From Methanoregula sp. PtaB.Bin085 (GTDB taxonomy: Archaea; Halobacteriota; Methanomicrobia; Methanomicrobiales; Methanospirillaceae), in contig NZ_MVQB01000034.1 in NCBI RefSeq assembly GCF_002067035.1, forward strand, positions 1 to 64,000: 64,000 nt of DNA, in the 5' to 3' direction. Shown here piece after piece: positions 36,890-46,884 of this stretch. The notes beneath the pieces are model-generated. The model had not been told where the DNA came from and did no database searches. It saw only the letters and a list, made by a program, of their open reading frames with translations. The translations under genes were made by a program, and so were the position numbers. Numbering within the stretch: the stretch's first letter is position 1; each line of letters begins with the position of its first letter.

Positions 36890-37576
36890 TCAGGAATCCG
36901 TCTGCTCCACCTTCCAGTGAAGAAGGATGCCGGACTCGATCCGGCGGGACTCGATGAGGGTGAGCCGGGGGAACTCTTCCTCCCGGACGAATCCCTCGCC
37001 ATCGGCAAGGGTGGGTGCATCCCTGCCACCGATGATGATATTGCCGATGAATGTATAGATCTCGTCCACAAGCCCGGCACGGATCAGGCCTGCGATCAGC
37101 TGCCCTCCTCCCTCGACCATGAGCCGCTGGATTCCCATCTCACCCAGTGTATCCATCAGGGCGACAAGATCGACTTCGTTTTTCCCGGCAACGATCACGG
37201 TCGCCAGCTCCTGCAGTGCAGCGATCTTCCTTGTGTCGGCGTTTTCCGATACTGCAACGATTCTCCTGCCGCTGCCCTTGTGCAGGATGGATGCAGAAAG
37301 CGGGATCCGTGCCCTGCTGTCAACAACGACCCGGATCGGATGCTCGTCAGCGCCGCGGTCGATCCGGTGCTGCCGGCACTCCTCCCCCTTCACAGTCAGG
37401 GATGGATCGTCGGCAAGCACGGTGCCGATGCCGACCATGACCGCATCCGACCCGGCCTTGAGCCGGTCAACGCGGTTGAAGTCCAGCGACCCGGAGATCT
37501 TTACCTGACGGCGCTCCCGGGTAGAGAGTTTTCCGTCGGCACTCATGGCGACATTGACTACAACGTACGGGCGCAT
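36890..37576 (-). CDS. Diaminohydroxyphosphoribosylamino-pyrimidine reductase (RIB7/RibD-C type)
   Basis: A 228-residue reductase of riboflavin synthesis. It has the RibD-C patterns NVAMSADGKLSTRERRQVKI, GSDAVMVGIGTVLADDPSL, PIRVVVDSRARIPLSA and MVEGGGQLIAGLIRAGLVDE. Unlike bacterial RibD it has no deaminase domain, the archaeal arrangement. It reduces the ribosylamino-pyrimidine 5'-phosphate with NAD(P)H on the way to flavin and F420-type cofactors. It is convergent with the lipoprotein gene. Confidence 0.92.
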   Translation of the reverse strand: MRPYVVVNVAMSADGKLSTRERRQVKISGSLDFNRVDRLKAGSDAVMVGIGTVLADDPSLTVKGEECRQHRIDRGADEHPIRVVVDSRARIPLSASILHKGSGRRIVAVSENADTRKIAALQELATVIVAGKNEVDLVALMDTLGEMGIQRLMVEGGGQLIAGLIRAGLVDEIYTFIGNIIIGGRDAPTLADGEGFVREEEFPRLTLIESRRIESGILLHWKVEQTDS

Positions 37577-37758
37577 CGTGGTATTTTTATTACTCTGCCG
37601 GAAATATCAAACCACTGGTTTTATTTTCAATTGGGACGCCATGTTTTTATCAGGAGCAGCATCGTGGTTCCTGCCGGTATATTTCGTTCATCCCGGGTGG
37701 GAACAAACCCCCGCGTGGTCACCTTCATATAACAGGAACATCTAATGGCGAGGTAGGT

Positions 37759-39561
37759 ATGGAAGGGAAAGTGTACAGGGTACTCCGGTACGATATCCCG
37801 GCAACGGATATCGCCCGGCTTGTTGTCATCACCTCGCTGGTTGTATCCTGCACGCTGATAACCGCACTCTCGTTCTCGCGTTCGATCACGCTCATCAACT
37901 ACCAGCTCTTCTTCATCCCTATCCTGTACGCGGTCTATTTCTATGCAAAACGCGGCCTTATCGTTGCCGGTATCTGCGGGATTCTGTACCAGGCTGTCGG
38001 GTATTATTACCGGTACCCGGATCCAGCCGCGCTCATGGGCGTGACATCGGAAGCGTTCCTGTTTGTCATTATAGCGAGCCTGATGACGTACTTCATCGAG
38101 CGGATTCGGGCCGGCGAAGCCCGGTACCGCAGCGTCTTCACGCATTCCCAGCTTGGCATCGTCATCATCAGTCTGCCGGACTGCCGGATAAAACAGACCA
38201 ACGATAAGTTCGCGGAGATGCTCCAGCACAGTACCGGTGACCTTTTATCAATGACCTTCCCCTCGCTCGCCTTCTCTTCTGAAGAGAATGACCTGCTGTC
38301 CGAACGGATCCGGAACCACGATGTCTGTGAGAACTTCGAAATCCGGTTCCGTACAAAGGACGGAACCAGCTGCTGGGTCAACCTGTCGTGGAGCGCCATC
38401 GATGAAAATACCGTCAGCGTTACCGTCGTGAATATCAATGCCCGCAAGCTCATCGAGGCGATTAACAACGACACCATGATGAAATACCGGCAACTGACCG
38501 AGAACTCGCCGACCAGCATCCTCGTGCTGCAGGACGGCCGGATCCGGTTTGCCAACCCGGCGTTCTGCCAGTATTCAGAATACCCGGCGCAGGAGCTTGA
38601 AGGAAAGGACCTTGTCTTCCTGCTGGACAGCCGTGACCGCGACCGGTTCGGCGAGTTCAGGCAGCGCCTGGTCAGTGAATCACAGATCTCTGACGGGACA
38701 GAGTTCCGGTTCGTGACCCGGAGCGGGGGAGTAAAAGCTGCGCTGCTCTTCGCAAATCCGATTACCCACGATAACCAGCAGGCCACGATGCTCAACATCG
38801 TGGATATCTCGGTCCAGCAGCGCCTGGAGGAACGGATCCAGCAGGACAATGAACGCCGCAGGGGGATCATCATCACGGTTGCCCATGAACTCCGCACCCC
38901 GCTCCAGCCCATCCTCGGTTATCTCAACCTCCTCATCCAGGACCCGGAAGGATTCGGAATCCTCGACAACACAAAGAAGATGCTCGAGCGCTGTCTGGTC
39001 AGCGTGGATCGTGAACGCCAGATCATCAACCAGATGCTCGAACTCTCGGTTCTGGAAAGCGGGAAGATCCAGCTGACGTTCTCAGAATTCCCGCTCTCAC
39101 CTCTGGTCCATTCCGTGCTCGATACCAGCGGGTACAGCACCAAGGCCGACGTGACGATGGATATCCCCTCAAATCTGGTCATCCGTGCAGACAGGGACCG
39201 GTTGTATTCGGTACTCGATTCTCTCCTCTCGAACGCGATAAACTACTCCAAACCCCCCCGGAAGATCCACATCGCGTATCGTTCGGGAGGCGGCGGTGTC
39301 ATGCACACGATCTCCGTTGAGGACAACGGGATCGGGATCCCGCGGACCATGTTTGCATCGATCTTCGAACCGTTCCAGCTGGCGGATGCTGCCAAGCTCT
39401 CGCGGAAGTACGACCGGCTCGGCCTGTCCCTGTCGATTGCAAAACAGATCATCCAGATGCATGGCGGGGATATCACGGTCGAGAGTACGGTGAATGTCGG
39501 CAGCACGTTCACCATCCATATCCCGAAAGATCTGCCCCGGGAGGCGCCCCATGTCCGGTAA
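37759..39561 (+). CDS. Membrane PAS sensor histidine kinase
   Basis: The 600-residue protein has about four hydrophobic helices in the first 110 residues, then two PAS/PAC segments (about 118-235 and 245-360) and a classical HisKA box (H376 in ITVAHELRTPLQPILGYLNLL). The ATPase domain carries SNAINYSKPPRKIHI, DNGIGIP and GLSLSIAKQI. It phosphorylates the overlapping response regulator next to it. A GAGGTAGGT lies just before the ATG. Confidence 0.94.
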   Translation: MEGKVYRVLRYDIPATDIARLVVITSLVVSCTLITALSFSRSITLINYQLFFIPILYAVYFYAKRGLIVAGICGILYQAVGYYYRYPDPAALMGVTSEAFLFVIIASLMTYFIERIRAGEARYRSVFTHSQLGIVIISLPDCRIKQTNDKFAEMLQHSTGDLLSMTFPSLAFSSEENDLLSERIRNHDVCENFEIRFRTKDGTSCWVNLSWSAIDENTVSVTVVNINARKLIEAINNDTMMKYRQLTENSPTSILVLQDGRIRFANPAFCQYSEYPAQELEGKDLVFLLDSRDRDRFGEFRQRLVSESQISDGTEFRFVTRSGGVKAALLFANPITHDNQQATMLNIVDISVQQRLEERIQQDNERRRGIIITVAHELRTPLQPILGYLNLLIQDPEGFGILDNTKKMLERCLVSVDRERQIINQMLELSVLESGKIQLTFSEFPLSPLVHSVLDTSGYSTKADVTMDIPSNLVIRADRDRLYSVLDSLLSNAINYSKPPRKIHIAYRSGGGGVMHTISVEDNGIGIPRTMFASIFEPFQLADAAKLSRKYDRLGLSLSIAKQIIQMHGGDITVESTVNVGSTFTIHIPKDLPREAPHVR

Positions 39562-39922
39562 GATTATGCTTGTCGAGGACGACAAACCCATTCTCGAAAT
39601 GATGGAGATCCTTCTTGAACGGATCGGATATGAGCCGCTGATCGTTCCGGATGTAGAAAAAGCGCTCGGAATCGTAAAAAACGATCCGCCGGCGCTTCTC
39701 CTGCTCGATATCATGATGGACCCGATGGATGGCTGGGAGTTCCTGGAAAAGGTGCGGGAGGAGATCGGCAACAAAGACCTTCCGGTACTCCTGTTCACCG
39801 CATCGCCTTCCGTTGACGAAAGGTTTGCAGCCATGCACGACCCCCGGCTTGGCGTGCTTGAAAAACCGGTCTCGATTGCCGATCTCAAGGCAGGTCTTGA
39901 GAGGTTCCTCGGCAAAAAATGA
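39551..39922 (+). CDS. Single-domain response regulator
   Basis: A 123-residue receiver with the acidic pair E9/D10/D11, phospho-acceptor D53 in LLLDIMMDPMDGWEF and the conserved Thr/Lys of FTASPS and LEKPVS. There is no output domain. Its ATG lies 11 nt inside the kinase gene's end, so the pair is translated together. It probably works as a shuttle to another protein. Confidence 0.93.
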   Translation: MSGKIMLVEDDKPILEMMEILLERIGYEPLIVPDVEKALGIVKNDPPALLLLDIMMDPMDGWEFLEKVREEIGNKDLPVLLFTASPSVDERFAAMHDPRLGVLEKPVSIADLKAGLERFLGKK

Positions 39923-39952
39923 TCGGCGGTCCCGGAATGGCCGTTCCGGATT

Positions 39953-41236
39953 CTATTCCTCGTTTACCGTATGGGTCAGAATAACCGTGCCGTTCCCGTG
40001 CATCCGCGGGTATCCATGGAGGAACGGGACAAAATCTTCCATGAACCGGTAATGGGGCCCGCTGATCATGCGGGCATTATTCTCTTCAATGGCGGGGAGG
40101 ATCTTCATGAATTCCGGGGGCCCGGCGATAAGCGACTGGTTCTCGTCCCGGACCTCCCCGACCCGGAAGTAAAGCTGTTTGTACGTTACAAGCGTCCCAT
40201 AATTCGTGGAACCTGATGCATGGATAATCTTCTCCAGCCTCCGGAGCGGGAATGTCCGGAGGCAGATCGCGGCAATGCCGGTCTTTGAGCGGTACAGGTA
40301 GATATCCGAAAGCCGGTACTGCTGCTGCACGGTGGTCAGCTGCTTCTCGACACGTTCGATGCGGCTGTGGGGAGGGAACGTGAAGAGCGGGATGTGCAGG
40401 GGGGTTCCGGGCACCGTGCTGACCAGGAATGTGGAATAGGTAAAACGGGTTGGAGGCTTTGACCTTACCCCGAAACGGTGACAAAGCCAGGTTATGATAC
40501 GGGAGCCTCGAAGAGGTCGGTCATCTCCCCCGGGGGGGATCAGCGGGGTACCAGCATTAGCCCGGGGAACATATTTAAGAATTGTGCTGACGGGCATCGC
40601 GAGCTGCTCACGGGAGAGGATCGTGCAGACATAACCCGTCTTTGAGTTGATGGTCCCCGGCACCCGTATTATCCGGCGGGTATCGGCAGTGATCTTCGTG
40701 TCGATGGCAATGCCATTTGCAAGAACCCGTGTGGTGATCTCCCTGCGGAATTCCTTTGCCATGTTCTCCCGCACGAACGGGGACGGATCATCGTACCGGC
40801 GGGGATCTGCACAGACAACATGGAACCCTTTGCTGCCGGAGAACGCGATGTACTTCACGGAGAAACGGTGCCGGTCACAGAACGCAAGCAGCTGCAGGGT
40901 GTCCTGCCGTGCCAGTTCAAGGTTCTCTGCCGAGAACGGCGACCGGTCGATGTCGAAGACGATGTCCGACGAGAGGAGGATGTTGTCAGAGAGCGGCGTC
41001 CGCTCGCGCCGGCCGATGTTCTCGGGCACCAGCCAGCAGCTGGTCGAGTAGTACACATCGGACGGCCGGTACCGGACCAGCCATGTCTGCAGGTCCTTCT
41101 CCGACCGGATCCGTGACCGGATCTTGAGGAACGTGCCCCGCGGGAGAAGGATGCGGAAATGCCGGTGGGGGAGATCCGTTATGACAGAAAGGTCCGGGGG
41201 ATGATGCTGGTAAAACGTGCGAAAGGGATCGGTCAT
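39953..41236 (-). CDS. Primase small-subunit-like AEP protein (PriS paralog)
   Basis: The 427-residue protein has the core patterns of the archaeo-eukaryotic primase superfamily: a DxD-type SSDIVFDIDRS, the SGSKGFHVV motif and AIDTKITADTRRIIRVPGTI with a downstream NSKTGY. The zinc knuckle of canonical PriS was not seen; the cysteines are scattered. The C-terminal ~180 residues are unlike the usual subunit. It could make primers or DNA in repair. A 144-aa gene starts its operon 7 nt upstream. Confidence 0.82.
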   Translation of the reverse strand: MTDPFRTFYQHHPPDLSVITDLPHRHFRILLPRGTFLKIRSRIRSEKDLQTWLVRYRPSDVYYSTSCWLVPENIGRRERTPLSDNILLSSDIVFDIDRSPFSAENLELARQDTLQLLAFCDRHRFSVKYIAFSGSKGFHVVCADPRRYDDPSPFVRENMAKEFRREITTRVLANGIAIDTKITADTRRIIRVPGTINSKTGYVCTILSREQLAMPVSTILKYVPRANAGTPLIPPGGDDRPLRGSRIITWLCHRFGVRSKPPTRFTYSTFLVSTVPGTPLHIPLFTFPPHSRIERVEKQLTTVQQQYRLSDIYLYRSKTGIAAICLRTFPLRRLEKIIHASGSTNYGTLVTYKQLYFRVGEVRDENQSLIAGPPEFMKILPAIEENNARMISGPHYRFMEDFVPFLHGYPRMHGNGTVILTHTVNEE

Positions 41237-41242
41237 GGGGGA

Positions 41243-41677
41243 TTATTTCAGGAGCGGTTCGTAATTCTGCTTCTTGAGATAATCGATGAATCCTTTCTTT
41301 GTCTTTGCCGAGAGTCCCCTGCAGGCCTCGGCAGTGAGCTGCTCGAGCCCGAGCCCCTTGTCAAAACCGGTTGCGGAACTGCTGATACGGTCCTTGTAGT
41401 TCCTCTTCATCCATGCTGCGATCTTCTGGTAGCCGGGGTGGGGTGAACGCGCCGGGGAGCGGTTCTGCGGGGCTGCCTGCTGTGCAGGCGCTGCCGGTGC
41501 CGCAGCAGAAGGTGCCGGCTGTTGCGGAGCCGTGGCCTTGTTGATCTCTGCGGAGATGTCTTTTCCGGCCTTGTTGATGCCCTGTTCGAGACCTTTCAAC
41601 TGCCGGTCAAGATCGGATTTTTTTACATCCTCCTCGACCTTTTTCAATGCCTTTCCCAAATCGTCAAAGAGTCCCAT
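41243..41677 (-). CDS. Hypothetical protein paired with the primase-like gene
   Basis: The 144-residue protein has a Lys/Asp-rich amphipathic N-terminal helix (1-45), an Ala/Pro/Gln linker (about 48-80) and a C-terminal helical domain (about 82-144; GYQKIAAWMKRNYKDRI, GLGLEQLTAEACRGLS). I do not recognise the family. Its short gap to the primase-like gene suggests a shared function, perhaps a DNA-associated partner. Confidence 0.7.
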   Translation of the reverse strand: MGLFDDLGKALKKVEEDVKKSDLDRQLKGLEQGINKAGKDISAEINKATAPQQPAPSAAAPAAPAQQAAPQNRSPARSPHPGYQKIAAWMKRNYKDRISSSATGFDKGLGLEQLTAEACRGLSAKTKKGFIDYLKKQNYEPLLK

Positions 41678-41824
41678 GGAAAATCCCCCGTAATCTGCTT
41701 ACTCACCATACTCCCCCCGGAGATAAAAAATATTCTTTTCACCGGTATCAGATATCATTGCCCGCTCTGGATCCCGGCATGGTTGCCGTACCTGTCGGTT
41801 CGGGGAAATGGTGGATACGCAGGT

Positions 41825-42745
41825 CTATCCGGCAGGATCTATCCCGAGATGATCAGCGACCTCGAGATAATACGCGGCAAATCCTTTCCAGGCACCCCAT
41901 CGTTCCGAAAAGATCCGTGCCTCCGCTGCGGTAATCTTCCTTCCCGACAGATAGAATTCTGAGATAAACCGGCGTATCCCGACGTCATCTGCGGGGAAGG
42001 CGTCGGGACGGTGCAGTCCGCGGAGGATGGTCAGTTCTGCGGTCCAGCGCCCGATCCCACGGATTTTTACCAGGTCGTCAATGATCTGCTCCGTATCCAT
42101 ATAATCCCTGAATCCCTCGATGTCCAATTCTCCGGCAACGACCTGCCGTGAAATGTCCCGGATATATTCGCCCTTGCGGATTGTAAGGCCGCAGGATCGG
42201 AATGTGGTTTCAGTGGTCTTTGCCAGAACGGAAGGGCCCGGGTAACAGTAATACACAGAGTTGTCCAGAGAAAGCGTCTTCCCTGTGGCACGGATCAGCC
42301 GGTTCTTTATGCTGCGGGCAGCTGCAAGGGAGAACTGCTGTTCGATGATCGAATCCGTGAGGGCTTCAAAGACTGTTGGTGTGACAGGGACCCTGACGCC
42401 GCGGAGCCGGGCCGTGAGAACGGACAGGACCGGATCCCCGGCAACTGCACGATAGAACGGGATGAGGTCGTCATTGGTGCTGAAGATCGCAGCGACCTGT
42501 TCCGCGGCTGTCTGGGGATTGGCTCTGCCCTCCCCGTAATCCGATGAAAGGCTGAGTGATAGTTCCGGTGTATCGTATGTCCCGGTGGACCGGATATCCG
42601 CGAGCACCAGCCCGGTGCCGGTATCCAGCAGCTGGCGGAAAACACCTCTCCTGAAAGAACGGATGTACGGATCACCCGCAGAAAAGACCGCTGCGGGCAG
42701 GGCGAAAACAAAAGGCGGACAGGGGCGGAGGGTAATCTGCTGCAT
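41825..42745 (-). CDS. DNA glycosylase, AlkA / HhH-GPD family
   Basis: A 306-residue base-excision enzyme with the HhH-GPD motif LVKIRGIGRWTAELTILRGL and a catalytic Asp in PADDVGIRRFISEFY. The N-terminal 110 residues give an AlkA-N-like strand region. It removes alkylated or oxidised bases; no iron-sulfur Cys motif is present, which is normal for AlkA. ATG 42745 follows AGGTGATC. Confidence 0.92.
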   Translation of the reverse strand: MQQITLRPCPPFVFALPAAVFSAGDPYIRSFRRGVFRQLLDTGTGLVLADIRSTGTYDTPELSLSLSSDYGEGRANPQTAAEQVAAIFSTNDDLIPFYRAVAGDPVLSVLTARLRGVRVPVTPTVFEALTDSIIEQQFSLAAARSIKNRLIRATGKTLSLDNSVYYCYPGPSVLAKTTETTFRSCGLTIRKGEYIRDISRQVVAGELDIEGFRDYMDTEQIIDDLVKIRGIGRWTAELTILRGLHRPDAFPADDVGIRRFISEFYLSGRKITAAEARIFSERWGAWKGFAAYYLEVADHLGIDPAG

Positions 42746-42813
42746 GATCACCTGGCGGTGCTGATCATGGGTTCCCGGCCTATTTTTTGCAATCGGTTAT
42801 GACAGGTTCTCTT

Positions 42814-44709
42814 TCAGTGTTTCGGGTATCCCATTCCGTGCAGCGTCGCAGTGATCTCGTCGAGGATGGCCGGGTCGTCTATGGTTGCCGGCACGGTATA
42901 CGGGACCCCGTCGGCGATCTTCTTGATGGTACCCCTGAGGATCTTGCCGGATCGTGTCTTGGGAAGGCGTTTTACTACCGCTGCAGTCTTGAAGGAGGCG
43001 ATGGGGCCGATCTTCTGCCGGACCATGCCGATCAGCTCAGGTTCGATCTCCTGCCGCATCCTGTTCACCCCGGCTTTCAGCACAACGAATCCCAGCGGCA
43101 CTTCGCCCTTGACCGGGTCGTGGACACCGGCAACGGCACATTCGGCAACATCGGGATGGGAAGCCAGCACCTCCTCCATCGCCCCGGTGGAAAGGCGGTG
43201 GCCTGCGATATTGATGATGTCGTCGGTCCTTCCCATGATCCAGAGATACCCGTCCGTATCGATAAAACCGGCATCGGACGTGAGGTAGTATCCCGGGTAC
43301 GCGGAGAAATAGGTCTTCACGTAATCGGCATCATTGTTGTAAAGCGTGGTGAAACAACCCGGGGGGAGCGGAAGTTTCACGACAATATTTCCTGTCTCCC
43401 CGGCAGGGAGCTGGCTGCCCTGGGCATCAAGGACCCGGATATCATAGCCCGGGACCGGTTTCGTGCAGGAACCCGGCCTGACCGGGAGAAGTTCCAGGCC
43501 GGCACAGTTCGCCCCGATTGCCCAGCCTGTCTCGGTCTGCCACCAGTGGTCGATGACCGGGACCTTCAGCTGCGCCTCGGCCCACTGCAGGGTGTCAGGA
43601 TCACATCGTTCACCGGCCAGAAAGAGCATGCGGAACCGCGAAAGATCATACTTCCGGATATGGCTGCCGTCCGGGTCTTCTTTCCTGATCGCCCGGAATG
43701 CGGTGGGCGCACAAAAAAGGACAGACGCCCCGTGCTCGGAGATCACGCGCCAGAATGCACCAGGATCGGGAGTTCCCACGGATTTTCCTTCATACAGGAT
43801 GCTCGTGCAGCCATAAAAGAGCGGACCGTAAACAATATAGGAATGCCCGACTACCCAGCCGATATCGGAGGCAGCCCAGAAGACCTCTCCGGGGCTGACA
43901 CCATAGATATTCTTCATGCTCCAGTTCAGGGCAACGAGATGGCCGCCGTTGTCCCGGAGGACCCCCTTCGGTTTTCCGGTTGTTCCTGACGTGTAGAGCA
44001 GATAGAGGGGATCAGTTGCCGCCAGCGGTACGCACGGTACGGGTGCAGCATCCATAAGATCACCCCAGGATATATCGAGGCCGGCATGGAGCTTCACGGG
44101 GCACTGCGGGCGCTGGACAATGACACATGCAGAAGGTTTGTGGCTGCACAGCCCCAGCGCACCGTCAAGAAGTGGTTTGTAGGGAATGATACGGGCGACC
44201 TCGATTCCGCAGGATGAGGATATAATGACACGCGGCTTTGCGTCCTCGATCCTTGTGGCAAGCTCCCGCGCGGCAAATCCACCGAAGACTACGGAATGGA
44301 CAGCACCGATTCGCGCGCAGGCGAGCATGGCGATCACCGCCTCTGGTATCATGGGCATGTAGATAATAACGCGATCCCCTTTCGTCACGCCAAGATTCCG
44401 GAGGCCGCCGGCACAGATTGCCACGAGATCGCGCAGTTCCCGGTAAGTATACTTTTTCCGGATGTCCGTAACCGGGCTGTCATAGATGAGCGCGACCCGG
44501 TCGCCCCTGCCGTTCTCGCAATGGGTATCGAGTGCAGCATAACAGGAGTTTACTGACCCCCCCTCAAACCACCGGTAAAAAGGCGGGCGATCCCGGTTCA
44601 GGACACGGTCAGGTGCCCTGAACCAGGGAACCTCACCAGCTGCTTTTCCCCAGAACGTTTCTGTATCCTCAATGGAATCGCGGTATGCCCGCTCGTAATC
44701 CCCCTTCAT
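42814..44709 (-). CDS. prpE: AMP-forming acyl-CoA synthetase (propionate/acetate type)
   Basis: The 631-residue enzyme has the adenylation motif YTSGTTGKPKGVLRDNGGH, typical of propionyl-CoA synthetase, together with DIGWVVGHSYIVYGP and WWQTETGWAIG. The C-terminal acetylated-lysine region is KRLPKTRSGKILRGTIKKI. It makes acetyl- or propionyl-CoA from acid, ATP and CoA. The start ATG at 44709 gives the usual length; a longer upstream reading is not supported. Propionate preference is inferred from motifs only. Confidence 0.93.
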   Translation of the reverse strand: MKGDYERAYRDSIEDTETFWGKAAGEVPWFRAPDRVLNRDRPPFYRWFEGGSVNSCYAALDTHCENGRGDRVALIYDSPVTDIRKKYTYRELRDLVAICAGGLRNLGVTKGDRVIIYMPMIPEAVIAMLACARIGAVHSVVFGGFAARELATRIEDAKPRVIISSSCGIEVARIIPYKPLLDGALGLCSHKPSACVIVQRPQCPVKLHAGLDISWGDLMDAAPVPCVPLAATDPLYLLYTSGTTGKPKGVLRDNGGHLVALNWSMKNIYGVSPGEVFWAASDIGWVVGHSYIVYGPLFYGCTSILYEGKSVGTPDPGAFWRVISEHGASVLFCAPTAFRAIRKEDPDGSHIRKYDLSRFRMLFLAGERCDPDTLQWAEAQLKVPVIDHWWQTETGWAIGANCAGLELLPVRPGSCTKPVPGYDIRVLDAQGSQLPAGETGNIVVKLPLPPGCFTTLYNNDADYVKTYFSAYPGYYLTSDAGFIDTDGYLWIMGRTDDIINIAGHRLSTGAMEEVLASHPDVAECAVAGVHDPVKGEVPLGFVVLKAGVNRMRQEIEPELIGMVRQKIGPIASFKTAAVVKRLPKTRSGKILRGTIKKIADGVPYTVPATIDDPAILDEITATLHGMGYPKH

Positions 44710-44886
44710 GCACCACAGCTCACCCGGCGTATTTAGTAGGGAATTGGTAGCCAGGCTCTTATTTTTTTCTCCATTACGCACCAAAAATCGAACCTTTCTG
44801 GTGCATTTTACCGAACAATTCGTAAGTGGTGGTGCACTGCGGATTGTTACAATTTGGAATTCTGGATCGGGCAGGACAGGAAATAT

Positions 44887-46884
44887 CTATTCGTACGTCT
44901 GGCCAAAGAGCCCGGCTATCTCCCGGATGGTTCTGTCAGAACAGAATACTATGAGGGAGTCACCGGCCTGCAACCGGGTAGCGGCGTCGGCCGTGACGCT
45001 GGTATCCCCGTTCCTCCGGAGACCACAGTCGGCAATCCCGTACTGCTCCTTCAGCCGCAGGTCGGCGAGGGTCTTTCCTTCGGCAGGAGATTTCGGCTCG
45101 ACCGTCAGCATATGAATGCGGAGGGACGAGAGTACCTCGTCCATGCCCGGGACGGAGTTACCGTCCTGCCCGTTCTTCACGAACTTGGCATAGCCCCACT
45201 CCTGCAGCTTCGCCACAATCTTGCCGATCTCGGACTCCGGCAGCTGGTATTTCCTGAGCGTTCGGGTGAAGATCTCCTTTGCCGATTCGTACTCCTCGGA
45301 GATAACCTCGTCCGCACCAAGGTCGAGCAGGTACTGTGCATTGCGGACATGCTCGGTGCGGGCGATAATGTAGAGCGACGGTGCCATTGCCCGGGCCTTG
45401 TGGACAATATGGGGGATCGCCTCTTGTGCGGAGACAACGACGACAAGTGCCCGGGCACGGCAGATTCCGGCATGTCCGAGCACCTCCTCCTGCATTGCAT
45501 CTCCGAAGATGAAGAACGGGTGGCGGGCAGATCTTTCCCGCCGGATAACGTCAGGGTTCAGCTCGATGACCGTGTAGGGAATTCCCGTGATCTCAGCGGC
45601 CCGGGCAACGCTTTTTCCGGTGATACCGTAGCCTGCGATCACGATATGGTCGGATAACAGCCCTGTAGCATCCGTCATGCCGGCACCGGATCCGGAGCCA
45701 GGCTCATTCCGAGCGGGTGCCATCCGGTAGTAAAAACCGACAGCGCGGGGCGAAACCTGCATGAAGACGGGTGTCAGGGCCATCGTAATGATAGCCGAAG
45801 CAAGGAACAGCTGGTAGATCATTTCGGGTATGAACCCGGCGTCAAGGCCGCTCTTTGCCAGCACGAAGGAGAACTCCCCCACCTGGCAGAGGGCGAAGCC
45901 GGTGATGATCGCGATCCGCGCCGGCATGCCGAGAACAGATGCTGCGAATATTCCCGTGAAAACCTTGATACCGATTATGAGAGTGACGATGATCAGGATC
46001 AGGATAATAAATCCGGGATTGCCAAGGATGGCGTCGGTGTCGAGCAGCATGCCGATGGAGAGAAAAAAGATCGCGGCAAACACGTCGCGGAACGGGATGA
46101 TGTGACTGAGTGCATCAATATTGTAATCGGATTCGCCGATGATGAGGCCGGCAATAAAAGCACCCAGCGTGTACGAGAGGCCGGCCTGGTTCGTGATCCA
46201 CGCGATGACGATGCATAACCCGGCAACCGTGATGAAGAAGAGCTCCCTGCTCTTCTGCCGTGCAACGCGGTACAGAACGCCGGGGATGACCCAGCGGGAC
46301 AGGACGATGACAATACAGAGAATGCCGGCAACCTTCACAATAGTCAGGGGGAGGTTTGAAAAACCGGAACCTCCGCTGCCCATGAAGTGCGGCAGGATGA
46401 GGATCATCGGGATGATGGCAAGGTCCTGGAAGATCAGGATCCCAAGGAGCGTCCGGCCCTGCAGCGTATCCAATTCCCGCCGTTCCTGCAGAACTTTCAT
46501 CACGATCGCAGTACTTGAGAGCGAAATGATAAGCCCGAAAACGAACGCCGAAGCTGGCGGGACGCCGAGTGCCTGGGCAACAAACGTGATCGCCGCGACG
46601 GTGGTGACAAGTTGCACAAGGCCGCCAATGATGACAGTCCGCCATGATCTGAGAAGTTTGTCAAACGAGAACTCGAGCCCTATGGTAAAGAGGAGGAGCA
46701 TGATCCCGATCTCGCCAAAGGTCTCAATGCTGTCAACGTTTTCGATAAGGGCAAAACCATACGGTCCTGCGAGCATGCCGATGACAAGGAACGAGACGAT
46801 GCTGGGGAGCCGGAAAGCCAGGCTGATGTACAGGAATACGATGGAGATGACGGCAATTCCCGCAAGGGCGAGCATGAAATCCAT
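44887..46884 (-). CDS. Kef-type monovalent cation/proton antiporter
   Basis: The 665-residue protein has about 12 hydrophobic helices (1-385; FEFSFDKLLRSWRTV and GLIISLSSTAIVMKVL). A cytoplasmic TrkA-N/RCK domain follows (IVIAGYGITGKSVARAAEI) and a TrkA-C domain ends it (about 580-660). It probably exchanges K+ or Na+ for H+ under nucleotide control. The ATG has GGGAGG upstream and no operon partner is evident. Confidence 0.94.
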   Translation of the reverse strand: MDFMLALAGIAVISIVFLYISLAFRLPSIVSFLVIGMLAGPYGFALIENVDSIETFGEIGIMLLLFTIGLEFSFDKLLRSWRTVIIGGLVQLVTTVAAITFVAQALGVPPASAFVFGLIISLSSTAIVMKVLQERRELDTLQGRTLLGILIFQDLAIIPMILILPHFMGSGGSGFSNLPLTIVKVAGILCIVIVLSRWVIPGVLYRVARQKSRELFFITVAGLCIVIAWITNQAGLSYTLGAFIAGLIIGESDYNIDALSHIIPFRDVFAAIFFLSIGMLLDTDAILGNPGFIILILIIVTLIIGIKVFTGIFAASVLGMPARIAIITGFALCQVGEFSFVLAKSGLDAGFIPEMIYQLFLASAIITMALTPVFMQVSPRAVGFYYRMAPARNEPGSGSGAGMTDATGLLSDHIVIAGYGITGKSVARAAEITGIPYTVIELNPDVIRRERSARHPFFIFGDAMQEEVLGHAGICRARALVVVVSAQEAIPHIVHKARAMAPSLYIIARTEHVRNAQYLLDLGADEVISEEYESAKEIFTRTLRKYQLPESEIGKIVAKLQEWGYAKFVKNGQDGNSVPGMDEVLSSLRIHMLTVEPKSPAEGKTLADLRLKEQYGIADCGLRRNGDTSVTADAATRLQAGDSLIVFCSDRTIREIAGLFGQTYE

